Assembly (NCBI GenBank): GCA_050084985.1
Contig: JBITNC010000001.1
Coordinates: 120,342,001 to 120,406,000 of the forward strand
Source: Nageia nagi
Taxonomy: Eukaryota > Pinophyta
Direction: 5' to 3'
DNA: 64,000 nt
Below the pieces are notes generated by a model. That model saw only the letters and a list, made by a program, of their open reading frames with translations. It was not told where the DNA came from and did no database searches. Below are positions 12,161 to 22,840 of the stretch, piece by piece (position 1 is the first letter of the stretch; the number at the start of each line of letters is the position of its first letter). Made by a program: the position numbers and the translations under genes.

Positions 12161-12876
12161 TTTTCTTGTTGTAATCTTTTCAAATTTCTACTTTGTAATT
12201 TTAAGGTAACCCTCCTCAAACTTAATGTATACCTATCCACTAATCTTGTTTCAATTTTATTTGAAACTTAATTGGTTAAACAATTTCAATTCTTAATTTT
12301 TGAAGCTGAAAGTTAATATCTATACTAACATATTTTTTATCTTGAGAATAATGGGCTCAAATTTAAGGTAAAATTTCACCTTAATTACATGTTAGTAGTT
12401 TTTTTTTTAGATCTAACATATGTTATATGGTTAGAATCTAAAATCTTGAAAAATCAATGGTTCTAATTTTTTTTCATAGTCAAATCTAATTTTAGATTCT
12501 AAAACTATGCTAAGATCTTACTAGGTTGCAAGCTTACAAAAATCTAATTTATGGTTTTTATAATAAAATTTTTTAGCAAGAAAGTTAAAATATTGTCTTG
12601 TTATATTTAACAAAGGTTACTTTTTTTGTAACAAGTAAAGTTACAAAAGCTCACAAATTTTTTTATATATATGAAAATTTTGATAAAAAGTTTGTGTATA
12701 TATATAAACATATATTTTTTTAATAAATTTTTTTTATTTTTTATTATATAAAAAATAATAAAAGAATAGATTTTTTATTATTTAAAAAATGTTTTTTTGT
12801 ATTTTTAATACAATTTTTTTATTTTAAAAAAAACAAAAAATTTTATTTTTTAAAAGCAAAATCATTTAAAAACAAA
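12161..12876 (+). other. AT-rich leader of element A
   Basis: No gene. Long A and T homopolymers occur, especially at 12655-12860, just before an abrupt switch to GC-rich DNA. Confidence 0.6.
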
Positions 12877-13270
12877 ATTGTGGTCACGCAGCCCCAAGGG
12901 AGGCGTGAGCCCCAAAGGGGTCATGCAACCCAAGGGGGAACATGCCCACATAGGGGCCAATGCTACCTAAGGGGGAGTGAATCCCTAAGGGGCATCCAAC
13001 CCTTGTGGGAAGGTGAATGCTCACTAGGGGTTGCATACCCCAAGGAGGTGGCGCAGTCTCCTTGCTGGAGCTACCCACTCTGTGAGGGGTGTGTGTCCAC
13101 TAGGGGCTATGTACCCTAAGTCGGTGGTGAAATCTCCCTGCAGGAGCCATCCACTCCATGGGTGGCATGATCTCCCTTGGAGCCACCCACTCCAAAAAGG
13201 GCATACCATAAGGGCATGTTCCCAGTGGTGCACATGACCAATGGTGCAGTCTCCTTCTGCATGGGGTTCT
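12877..13270 (+). repeat. GC-rich imperfect repeat block inside element A
   Basis: About 390 bp of GC-rich DNA sits between homopolymer-rich AT stretches. It is made of diverged copies of themes such as 'ccccaagggagg', 'ggagccacccactcc' and 'gtggtgaaatctccctgcag'. Open frames on both strands here (12880-13237) only reflect the scarcity of AT-rich stop codons. B and C carry a GC-rich block in the same relative place. Confidence 0.7.
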
Positions 13271-14184
13271 TCATACTTGCTAGGTACATTAGTCCTCTTT
13301 CTTCTATTTTGCTCCTAAGAAATTTTCTTCATCCTCCTCAAATCTAATAGAGGGTTTGATTTAGGGTGTATATTTATTGAGGGAGGTTCTAATTAAAAAT
13401 GGTATCTTTTTTTAAAATAAAAAAGGGGACTTGTTATTTTTTTTTCAAGCATAATATTTTTTTAAAAAAGTAAGTATGCTTTTTAAACAAAAAGAGTTTT
13501 TTTTTTAAAAAAAAAAAAAAATTGGGAGAGGTTTCTTTTTGTACATGCAAACTTTGGTGATGATAGGTATTTGGTCAAATTTAATTATTATTTTTTTTAC
13601 AAATCTGTTATTTAAATATTTACAAAGGTAAAATATTTAAATACAAAGCACACTAATGGGTTAAATTTATCATATGCAAATTTTTTTTCACTTTATGGAA
13701 AGGAATGTGACCTTTCCTAACTTTTAAGTAAAATTTAAAAATTATTATTTAAAACTTTTGTTAATGTTATTATAACATTAAAAAGGTTTTAGCTTTATTT
13801 TTTTTTAAATGTTATAATTTTTTACAAGGATGCACATGCTTATGTTTTATTCATTAATATAACATTTTTTTTGTTAAATTTTGCAAATTATTACAAGATA
13901 AATTCTTTTACAAAAATTTATGTCTTGGATAAAACATATTTAATCCTTTTGGATAAATTCATAGGTTATGTTTATAATCTTATGAGAATTAGTGGCAAAT
14001 ATTGCAATTTTTCAAACTTTCAATTGTACATATTTGACTCAACTTTTGAAGGTAAAATTTTTAATAATTAATTGATAATGTCCAATACATTACATACCAA
14101 TTTCATGCACACTATTTATTATGAATTTGCATAAAAGTAAATATACACACTATTTGTTATGCATAAGGTTTAATGTTTTAAGTG
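13271..14184 (+). other. AT-rich interior of element A
   Basis: Homopolymer-rich sequence with no gag or pol trace. The frame at 13871-14071 has no recognisable content. Confidence 0.5.
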
Positions 14185-14610
14185 CTTAGATGCACATAGT
14201 GTTTGAAGTAAAATTTAGGTAAAAAATTGATTTCAAAATTTGATATACACTATCCTTATTGGTTGTAATGTGATGAAAATTTGTTATGAATATGCATAGT
14301 GTTTGAAGTAAAATTTAGGTAAAAATTTATTTCAACCTTTGACATATACTATCCTTATTTGCAATGCAATTATGTATGTACATTCACATTAGAAATTTTT
14401 TATGGATGTGCTAAAGTTTTAAATGAAAAATTCAAACTTTATAATATGCACTATCCTTTATTGGTTGCATTTGCATTAATTTGGCAAAATACTTAGTATG
14501 CTTAATATGTATTGGATTATGAAATTGGTGGGTAATATAGGTATTTCTTTTATGCACATTGTTTGAAGTAAAAGTTTATGCAATTTTTTTTCAAACTATC
14601 CTCATTTATT
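14185..14610 (+). repeat. ~100-bp imperfect tandem repeats in element A
   Basis: The theme 'gcatagtgtttgaagtaaaa' plus 'cactatccttatt' recurs at about 14191 and 14291 (100 bp apart), with weaker copies near 14400-14460 and 14555-14600. Confidence 0.65.
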
Positions 14611-15069
14611 TTTATCTTAAATTGTATGAAATTTTTTTGGGCATAAATTATTGTTGAACTAAAATTTATAAATTTTCTCAATATTGAAATTATTATGCAT
14701 TAATCCTTAAAAACTTTTGTGCACATTGGATAATATACTTGTTGAAGTGTAAAGTTTCTAAAAAAATTTCCACAAGTTTTATTAAGGATAATTCACTATT
14801 CATTGCTTTTGCATAAGAAAAATCTTTGTTTTAAAATAGAAGTATACGAGTACCTTTGAGAAGTCTATGTTCCTCTCTACATTTGTATAGATTAGTTATT
14901 CCAACAATTTTTTTATAAAAGTAACTCTTAAGAGAGTATAAAATACAAGCATTCTTTCATATTTGAAAATATTTATGGATTAATACCACTATACTTTCAT
15001 ATTTTAGAAGAATATCTATGTTTATGAATTGGTGCCATTATAAGATTGTTTACCACCTTATTACTTGTT

Positions 15070-15210
15070 AGTAATTTGTAGTGGATGGAGTGGTTAAAAA
15101 GTTTGCCCTTCTCCATAACTACATTGTTGAGTGGTTAAAAAGATTCACCCTTCTCCATGATTACACATTATTGGAGTGGTTAAAAAGATTTTTTCTTCTT
15201 CAAAATTGTA
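15070..15210 (+). repeat. ~50-bp tandem repeat, three units, in element A
   Basis: The theme 'gagtggttaaaaag.tt..cccttctcca' occurs three times, at about 15088, 15129 and 15175. It is non-coding. Confidence 0.75.
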
Positions 15211-15879
15211 ATTATTTGATAAAATTTGAATTCATTTTGATAGATTAATGATACCAAATTTTATCATATGCATCTTGACTAGTAGCATAGTCAAGTTGGC
15301 ATTTTGTGACTTGTACATTTTGACGTGGTAGTGAAGATGGTATTTTATTATTTATTTCTCATTTATGATATAGTATTATTGAAGGAGAACTTAAAATTCC
15401 AAATTAATATATTTTTAAATAGATAACAACTTATGTATTTGAATTATGATTTTTTTGTGTTTAGTAAACTTGGCATTTGTGATTTATAAATCTTGATTTA
15501 GTCAAGTGGTTATGCCTTTTTGAAATTATTGCCTTGATGGTTTAATCAAGATAGTATTTGATCATTTATAATATGGTTAAGATAACATGGTCACATAAGT
15601 ATTTATTTAGTGAAGTTATCATCAAGGAAAAGAATTAAATTATGAAATATCATGATGTGATGACACCCTCATATACCTTAAATAAATACAAAATAATGAT
15701 CTAAAAAAAATAAATACAAAAATAAAAAATAAAAATGATAACAATTAATGATATTTTTTATATCATTGGTTGATAATGCATTTATATCATTTGGTTGATT
15801 ATGCATCTGATAGTATTGTGTACATATGATATTGTTGATATCATGATATATTTTATTTAGTATGCACATATGATATACA

Positions 15880-16990
15880 GTTGATGATGTATGTCATCTT
15901 ACATATTTTGTATATGTGATGATTTGGTATCTTTTGATCAGTTTATGGATGGCATTTATCTTATATGAATGTATATGATGTATCTAATTGATCTTGTTTA
16001 TGATCTTTTTGTAGTTTGCAATTTTTTTCTTGAGATTAAAGGTGACTTCGAGTACGTACACTCATGGAGATTCATCATTTCAACATATTGTTAAATGACT
16101 ACTCTTGTACAAAAAAATCATTTTTTAGTTAATGATCATATTGTAAAACTTATTTTTAAAATAGTTAAGTAATTGAGACATTGTATAACTATCTATATTC
16201 TATTACTTTCTTAAAGATGTAAAATTTCTTATCTTCACTTGTATCTCTATGGAAGAGAACTCTCTCTTACTCTTTCTCTTTATCTTTTTGACTCTCTACC
16301 TAATATTGTATTAAGAAAAAATTTTCGAAATTGTAATATAATATTTTTTTAATGTAAATTCACTTAATACTTAAAGTATCTTTAAATACCTTAAAGTATT
16401 AAAAGAATAAATATAGAAACACATGTTATATATAGTTGATGATATATGTCATCTTGGATGTTATGCATATGTGATTATTTGGTATCTTTGATCATTTTAT
16501 AGATAAATTTTATTTTATATGATTATATATGATGTATCTAATTGATCTTGTTTATGAACTATTTATAGCTTACAAGTTTTTTCTTCAAATTGTAGGTGAC
16601 TTTGGGTATACAAACTCATGGAGGCTTATCATTTCAACATATTGTTGAATGACTACTCTTATAAAAAGAAACTAGTTTTTTATTAATGATTGTATTGCAA
16701 AACCATTTGTTAAAATGGTTAAGTAGTTGATTCATTATAGAATAATTTATATTCTATTACTTTCTCAAAGATGTAAAAGTTCTTATCTCCACTTGTATCT
16801 CTATGGAGAATAACTCTCTCTTACTTTCTATTTGTATTTTTGACTCTATACCTAATATTGCATCAAGGGCGAGAAGGGCGAGTGCTAAAAATTGTAATGT
16901 AATATTTCTTTTTAATATAAATTCACTTAATGCATAAAGTATCTTTATATACCTTAAAGCATTAAAGGAATAATTATAGAAAGAGAAATA
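15880..16990 (+). repeat. 555-bp tandem duplication across the 3' UTR/LTR junction of element A
   Basis: The motif GTTGATGAT.TATGTCATCTT starts at 15880 and again at 16435 (period 555). Unit 1 runs through the 3' UTR, a purine-poor junction and about the first 100 bp of an LTR (about 16325-16425, including the 35-nt hairpin at 16366-16400). It then jumps back to the UTR. Unit 2 runs on into the complete 3' LTR. Element A therefore has an extra truncated LTR head inside it. Confidence 0.8.
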
Positions 16991-17358
16991 AATATAGAAA
17001 CACCTTTAACCTTACCCTTGGGTTAAAAAGAGATTAAATAGTGTGTTTATTCTTATAAATAGAGAGGTACCTCTGTTTTTATGTACTTTATGAAGCATGG
17101 TAATAATTGACTTGTAAATATATAGAAATGTTCTTGTAGGAGCTTTGTAAAAGAATTCTTGAGAATTTGTAGGAGAGTTATCTTGTGAAAAGTAATAGAA
17201 TGATGATTCAAAGTGGATGTACTCCCAAGAGATGGAGGAACCACTCTACATGGTGTGTTATCTTGTATGTAATTATTTTTTTCTTTTCTAGATAAATGTT
17301 AGATTTATTGGAGAAGCTTGAAGGAGATATTAGTTTATAGAATCTTTCAATTCTATCA
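16883..17358 (+). mobile_element. 3' LTR of element A (476 bp)
   Basis: It starts TGCTAAAAATTG and ends TTCTATCA. It carries a small internal duplication near 16970-17000 (the 'ataaatatagaaa' region), a hairpin at 16929-16963, the TATA-like TATAAATAGAG near 17054, and the GGATGTACTC..GAGGAACCAC block near 17215-17245. TCTAA follows. Confidence 0.85.
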
Positions 17359-17464
17359 TCTAAGACCCTTGTGTTATATTTTTTATCTTAATTTGGCAAG
17401 GTTGGATAAAAAATAAGTGAAAATGGTTATGTTACCCTAGGGCTATGGTTAGAAAGATAGGGCT

Positions 17465-17690
17465 TCCATGAATTTGAGTGTAGAGGTAAATTTTAGGTGT
17501 GAACATATTTTTTTAGGCTATAGCAATGGTAAAGGCAATTTTCTCCCAAATTTAAAAAAAAATTATCATAGGAAGCCTAGCATAGATGATGGCATGAGCA
17601 TCGATGCTAGATTCTTATATATGTTATCGATCAAAGGAAATGTTTTCCAAGTTGGTGTGGTATTTAATGTGTGTTTAGAAAAATGAAATA
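17465..17690 (+). pseudogene. Open reading stretch of unknown identity, upstream of the mobile-domain remnant
   Basis: A 72-codon open frame (17468-17686) lies in D's interior on the same strand as the plant-mobile-domain remnant. It includes 'DDGMSIDARFLYMLSIKG'. I do not recognise it. It could be an upstream exon of the same antisense gene: a pyrimidine-rich stretch and AG precede 17764, which could be an acceptor site. It could also be chance. Confidence 0.3.
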
Positions 17691-17779
17691 AAAAATTTCT
17701 TGCATTATATGAAATGAAAATAAAAAATTTACTAATACATACCTTTTCTTATTGTGAATGTAGTGTCATTAATTTCTTA

Positions 17780-18540
17780 TGGAGTTAGAATGTCCAAGAG
17801 CTAGCAATGATGTATGAGTTGGTATGATAAGTTGACTGATGATGAGCTAGGTGTGCTATGATATGTGGGTATGGGCTACCTATTGCATGCTCCTTATGTG
17901 CATGTGGACAAAGAATTGCTCAGATCCCTTATGGAGAGATGGTCGAAGAAGACCAATAACTTCTATTTACCTATTAGAGAGATCACCATTATCCCCGAGG
18001 ATATTCATAGGATCTTACAGGTTCCTATAAAAGGGCACCCATTTATTTAGAGGATGACATTACCAATGCATAGTGCAAAGGTTCTGGGAAGTGGATGATA
18101 GGACTAGAGGAGTATCATGAGGGGAAGAAGGATGCTTACCTTCATTGTGCATTCAAAGGCAAGATGAAGAGGTTTAGGTAGGTGCAGTTGATCATGGACA
18201 CATGCATTGATAGCATTATATATCCTGATAAAAATCATGAAGTGTTACCTCTTCAATCAATACATGTGATGTATCAGATGATATAGGGTATAAGGTATGC
18301 ACAAGCTCTATATATCATTGCCCAAATATATCATGATTTGCATAACTTCATCAAGGTATAAAAGAGTGGTAAGAGAGCTTTTGGTTCATCAACTATATAT
18401 AACATGTATAGTCATTTATGTTGCAATGTTGGTCATATGAACACATCTCGATCATTCAACCAAGAGAGCTTTTGGTTCATAGAACAATGACTGAGCATCC
18501 CACATGGTATACATGGGCCAGGAAAGGAAAGGTGATATGG
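17780..18540 (+). pseudogene. Plant-mobile-domain (PMD)-like gene remnant, antisense within element D
   Basis: One frame reads 'SWYDKLTDDELGVL', a TGA, then 'YVGMGYLLHAPYVHVD' and 'LLRSLMERWSKKTNNFYLP..EITI.PEDIHRIL.VPIKG'. This is the hallmark N-terminal part of the PMD family (LL..LveRW..eT.tFhlP.gE.t.tLeDv..ll.lpi.G). Downstream frames continue to about 18540 with 'GKKDAYLHCAFKGKMKRF', 'TCIDSIIYPDKNHEVLPLQ' and 'YAQALYIIAQIYHDLHNF'. In-frame stops are TAG and TGA, consistent with C-to-T loss of Gln and Arg codons. PMD proteins include host silencing and development genes (the MAIL/MAIN group) and transposon-borne copies. Here the gene runs antisense to D, which favours a captured or element-borne copy. 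Insertion of C cuts it off at about 18541. Probably non-functional. Confidence 0.7.
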
Positions 18541-18946
18541 TATACTACAAAAATTCTCTTTGTTAAAATTGCTCAAAGTCAATAATGTTTTGAATATTTG
18601 TTATGATAATAGTAAAAATTTCCAATTCTTTTCTACCCTATACTTTTTTTGATATTTTAAAAAAAAGGGTAAATTTGTGTAATTTTTTTTCCATAAAGAA
18701 AAGGAAATTATTGTTGTATATTTATTTATTTTTTTGTTTAAAATAAATTTTACACTATGTAAAAAATATTATAAATTAAGAAAAAAAGGGGGACATTATC
18801 TACAATGATTTCTTTGTTAAATTTATAAGATAAAATAATAATTCATTAGTAAAATATACTTTGCAAAATATATTATCCAAGTCGTTTTTACAAATATACT
18901 TTGCAAAATATATTATACAAGTTTTTTTAAATATATATGGAAGTTG
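18541..18946 (+). other. AT-rich 5' leader remnant of element C
   Basis: No gene. It includes a direct repeat of about 45 bp on the theme 'aaatatactttgcaaaata' at about 18852-18925, just before the GC-rich block. Confidence 0.45.
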
Positions 18947-19095
18947 GTCTGCCCAAGTCGTGACAGCGATCCCCTCTTAGCCAGTCTACCCGGCTTGTGG
19001 TGGCGCTCCCCTCCTAACCGATTCGCCCAGCTCTCGACGACGTTCCCCTCTTAGACGGTCCGCCCAGCTTGTGACAATGCTCTTCCTCACCCTCA
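18947..19095 (+). repeat. GC-rich, CpG-containing ~37-bp tandem array
   Basis: Four diverged units begin at about 18947, 18985, 19023 and 19059 on the theme 'tcygcccagctcgtgacgacg' plus 'cccctcttag'. CpG is frequent here, unlike in the rest of the window. Confidence 0.75.
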
Positions 19096-19180
19096 CGTTC
19101 TCCTCTAAAACTCTTCCCACCACCGATCGAGCTCCTCTATGTCACCAACGGTCCAACACATCTCCCTTCTCCGCCCCCAC

Positions 19181-19440
19181 GGCTGTCTCCACAGGTGTAG
19201 TTGCTTCTTCATGGCGATATGTCTCCCTTCACTGCCCCTCCGTCGTCTCCACAGGTGTAGTTGCTTCTTCATGGCGATATGTCTCCCTTCACTGCCCTCC
19301 GTCGTCTCCACAGGTGTAGTTGCTTCTTCATGGCGATATGTCTCCCTTCACTGCCCCTCCGTCGTCTCCACAGGCGCAGCTTCTTCTTCATGGTGGTACG
19401 TCTCCCTTCACTACCCCCGAGTCATCTCCACAAATGTGTA
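19181..19440 (+). repeat. ~60-bp tandem array, nearly identical units
   Basis: Units begin at 19201, 19261, 19320 and 19380, with a partial unit from 19181. Each contains 'tcttcatggcgatatgtctc' and 'gtcgtctccacagg'. The first three units differ only by a base or two or a 1-bp indel; the last is more diverged. The long open frames here on both strands (19071-19536) come from the repeat and its low AT content, not from a gene. Confidence 0.92.
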
Positions 19441-21146
19441 GCTGCTTCTCTACTCATCCTCATTTGCAGGCACCGCCTCTACCCATGGTCTCCCTTGTTC
19501 TCTGAAACCCTGACCGCGTCCACTAAGTTAGCATAAGTTAGAAGAATGCTGGTAAAGATTGCAGATCAGCTGAAGGTGGGTAGTGGGCAGCTGGGTGACA
19601 TTCAGTCCAGCTCTGCAGCTTCTCCTTCATGCCACGGCTGCTTCCCCATTCTTTATTACAACATTTATCCAGAAGCTTCCCCATTCTTTTCCTTCACCAT
19701 TAACTCGTTTGCATACTGGGTTGTTGAAAAAAATAAAAACTTTAATGATATAGTTTTCTTCTTATTTTGTGGTAGTTCTTCTATTTTGAAATCATGATAT
19801 TAGATATTGATGCTTGGAGAAGAGAATTGTTTTTTAGACATATTTTTTTAATAAGGAAGATTTATTATTAAAGTTTTATGAAGGAAATATTTTTTTCTTC
19901 TTTTCATTATGAATAAAGTTTTTTTTTATATAATTAAAACAAAAACTTTCTTTATTTAAAAAAAAGGGGGAAAATATATGTAATGTTTATTTAAAAAAAA
20001 AAAAAAAGGAATTTTTAAAAGATATTTAGTTGCTTCCTTCCAAGTTATTTTTTAATCAAAAGAAGAAGATTTATTATAAATGTTAAGAGGGGCATTTTTT
20101 TCTCTTCATTAATATTTTTTGAGAAAGTTTTTTTTTTTAAAAAAAAAAAGGGGAGGGGGGGAGTTTAATCCTTGTTTATTAATAATTATTACTTAAATAT
20201 GTACAAATGTGTTCATTTTTACTCCTTGATCTAACCTTGTTTTGAAATGCAAATAGGAGTGTTTTATGATGTCTTCTAAGCATAAGAAAGTAAGGGGTCC
20301 TATTGTAAGAATGGAGGAAATTGAGAAGAAAAAAAAACAAGTTTTGGAAGAAAAAAAAGAAGAAGAAGAAATAATATGAAGACAAAATGTAAAAATAGTC
20401 AAGCATTGTGAGACAAAGGAATGAAGTCATAGCTTGTATGCTTTATTTTCAAACTCTCTATACAATGGATCCAATGCATTTATGATTGAGGAATCAGCTC
20501 TTCCTCTTGAAATTAGTCTTCCTTAAGTAAGTTGGTGTTAATTAACCTTTATTTTATGATAAGTTGTTAAGATTTGTGTTAACCTTGAGCATGTTGTAAA
20601 GCTCATAGAGCCTTGTTATGTAACTAACCCAAAAAAACTAAGAAAACTACTAAGCCCTTGTTGTGTGTGGTTCTCCATCTTTTTTATGGTTAAATAATCA
20701 ACAAATACTAAAATTAAGTTAATCCATTGGTAATTTGTGCAATAACTTCAACTACTAACCTCAAATACTAACTACAATTTTAGATTAGGACTTACTAACC
20801 TTCAAACTACTTAAGGATAAACAAGTGCACTAATATGACTTACAATCTTCTAACACTAATTTACAACTTAGTAACTACAAATTACTAACCCAAAAAAGCT
20901 ACTAACCTACAACTTGTTAATTTTTTTTTAATTTATACAAATTTCTTTCAATTACAATAATAATAAACAAGATTAGTTTATATATGTTGGTTACTTTTAA
21001 TTGTTATGATAATTGGTTAAATGCTTTATGGTTAGTTAAAATGTTTGTTAGTTACATGATTTTGTTAATTGCAATTGTAATTATGGTTGGAAAATCGTAT
21101 GTTGTTGCTTCTTGTGCTTCAATCAATTAACCTTTCTTTTGTAGAA
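19441..21146 (+). other. Leader of element C between the GC-rich block and gag
   Basis: The GC-richer DNA fades out by about 19680. The rest is homopolymer-rich, with poly-A/poly-G tracts at 19955-20165 and a purine run near 20330-20370. At 20630-20930 several short 'actaacc' repeats occur. No gene. A pyrimidine-rich TTTTGTAG directly before the gag ATG could be an intron acceptor for the leader, and B has a comparable TTTTTTTAG there. Confidence 0.5.
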
Positions 21147-22324
21147 ATGGGAGATTGTTTTACATCTAAGCACATCCTTGATGGTTCCAAATATGGTATT
21201 TTGGAACCAAAGATGAAAGCAAAACTTCAAGCATGCAAGTTTTGGTAAACCATGAGTGAGAATCAAGTTGCACCAACAGAAGAAAAATCACTAGAGATCT
21301 ATAACAACAAGAATAAGTTAGCAACTTCTATGATCTTTAGAGAAATTTTAAATGAATTTTTTGTCATGATTTCAACCTCAACATATGCCAAAGAATCTTG
21401 GGATAGGTTTAAAAAGATCTACCTTGGGTCTAAGTTTTTAAAGAGGTTCACTATCCTTCAAAAACTTTTGCAATCTCATCAAGAGGATGATGAAGGTTTG
21501 GTAATCTATTTGAATAAGATCATTTATTTAAGGAATTAGCTTATGAGTTGTGGGTGTAATTGAATTAATGATAAATTCATGGTGTTCATCATCTTACAAA
21601 GCCTCTCAACCAAGTTTAGTCACTTTGTGATTGTTATTGACATTAACCTTGATGATGAAGAGGAAGTATTCTCTCTTGAGAATCTTTCTAGACTCCTCCT
21701 GAAGCACAAAGAGACCATTAATAAGAAGGTGTTGATTTCTTATCCAAACAAGAAAAATATTTCTTTAGATGTAACTAAGTTGACTCAGTTCAAAAAGAAG
21801 TTCAAAAATCATAAGAAGATCCCTCATGCTCATCCTAGGAGAAATGAAAAGAAGTATGAAAATAATCATCATGATTACAAAGGAAATTCAAACAAACCTC
21901 ATATGCCTAAGTAAAAATTTGATAAAAATAATAACTATTGTGGCATCTATGGTCATAAAGAGAAACATTGCTTTAAGAAAAAGAGTGTGAAAAATGGCAA
22001 AGGCAAAGATAATGTGAACAAATTCAAAGGAAAGATGAATAAGAAATATGCTTATGTTTTTTCTCTTTATTCCAAGTCTCATACTTCTACAAATGATTGA
22101 GTTGTAGATTTAGGTTGCACTAATTATATGAGCTTTGAAAGGAATATGTTTGAAAACTTTAACAAACATAGGAAGGATGCGGTAGTAATAGGAGAGAACT
22201 CGATGCTAGAAGCTAAAGTGATTGGAAGTGTCTTGATGCATGGGAAGGTAATTGAATATGTGCTCTTTATTCCTAAGTTAGGTATGAATCTTTTGTTAGT
22301 TATTCAAATTGCAATAAAGGGATA
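21147..22324 (+). pseudogene. Element C gag and protease start (copia type)
   Basis: The start ATG at 21147 is chosen because the following frame (MGDCFTSKHILDGS.YG) parallels B's gag start. An early TAA follows 'KFW'. The body (21252-21539, 21579-21914) has the copia gag pattern 'AKESWDRFKKIYLGSKFLKRF..LQKLLQ' and 'VIYLNKII'. The zinc knuckle reads 'NNYCGIYGHKEKHC'; its first Cys is missing. The protease motif is degenerate ('VVDLGCTNYM' where D-S/T-G is usual). The frame runs to 'LLVIQIAIKG', where B is inserted. Broken by stops and one frameshift near 21540; not functional. Confidence 0.85.
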
Positions 22325-22826
22325 TGAATGAATGTATAATGCATTATTGTAAAGGTTGTATTAAATCTTCAATGTAAATTCACTAATACTTAAAGGTATC
22401 ATTTGATACCTTAAGTATTTAAGAGAATATGATAATGTAACTTATCCTACACTCCATGTCATGAGCATGCCCCTTGGGTAAAAGTATGTGCATGTCATGC
22501 TTTTGTACATTGGATAAAAGGGTGATCCAAAGAAGGATTTTAGCCTATAAATAGAAGGCTCCCTCTTTTTGATTACACACCAATTGTGGAGTAAAGTTAT
22601 GCTATAGGATAGAAGTGTAAGAGTTGAGATTAGGAGAATTGTAAGAGAGTTTTATTTGTGATTGAAGTAAAGATCTAGTTAGTGGATGTACTCATAGTTG
22701 GAGGAACCACTTTACATCTTGAGTTACTTTGTGAGATTGGTTATTCCTTAGAATAGTGTTGAATGTGTGAGCTTTAATATAATCTTAAACATTTAGGATT
22801 ATATTCTTTATAGTGCAATTCCTTCA
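22325..22826 (+). mobile_element. 5' LTR of element B (502 bp)
   Basis: It begins TGAATGAATG (TGTTGAAATG in the other copy) and ends AATTCCTTCA. It holds the 35-nt hairpin (22385-22419), the TATA-like CTATAAATAGAAGG (about 22540-22555) and GGATGTACTC..GAGGAACCAC (22684-22710). Confidence 0.92.
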
Positions 22827-22828
22827 TT

Positions 22829-22840
22829 TGGTATCAAAGC
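22829..22840 (+). promoter_or_regulatory. Primer binding site of element B
   Basis: TGGTATCAAAGC differs by one transition from TGGTATCAGAGC, the usual initiator-Met-type site of plant copia elements. It lies two bases after the LTR. Confidence 0.85.

Larger units (their letters stand above)
11674..17358 (+). mobile_element. Element A: complete non-autonomous copia-type LTR element without coding region
   Basis: The LTRs are 11674-12144 and 16883-17358. Target duplications are exact: TCTAA at 11669-11673 and 17359-17363. The primer site TGGTATTAGAGCCC (12147-12160) fits a decayed initiator-Met type. The 4.7-kb interior holds homopolymer-rich DNA, a GC-rich repeat block, several tandem arrays and a 555-bp duplication, but no gag or pol remnant. 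Its LTRs are related to those of copia elements B and C, so it was probably moved by proteins of that clan (inference). Its size and emptiness fit a LARD-like element. It inserted into D. Confidence 0.88.

Noticed and set aside
12880-13237. Four open frames on both strands in element A
   Set aside because: They coincide with the GC-rich repeat block and overlap each other; composition alone explains them.
19181-19440. CRISPR-like regular repeats
   Set aside because: Units are directly adjacent without variable spacers, and the context is plant retroelement DNA; they are minisatellites. The same holds for the 28-bp array at 25288.
19071-19536. Overlapping open frames on both strands in the GC-rich array
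   Set aside because: They are translations of the 60-bp tandem repeat in several frames; all frames stay open because the repeat has few stop triplets. No conserved protein pattern.
20179-20430. Phe/Ser-rich minus-strand frames
   Set aside because: They are complements of a purine run in C's leader; no similarity recognised.
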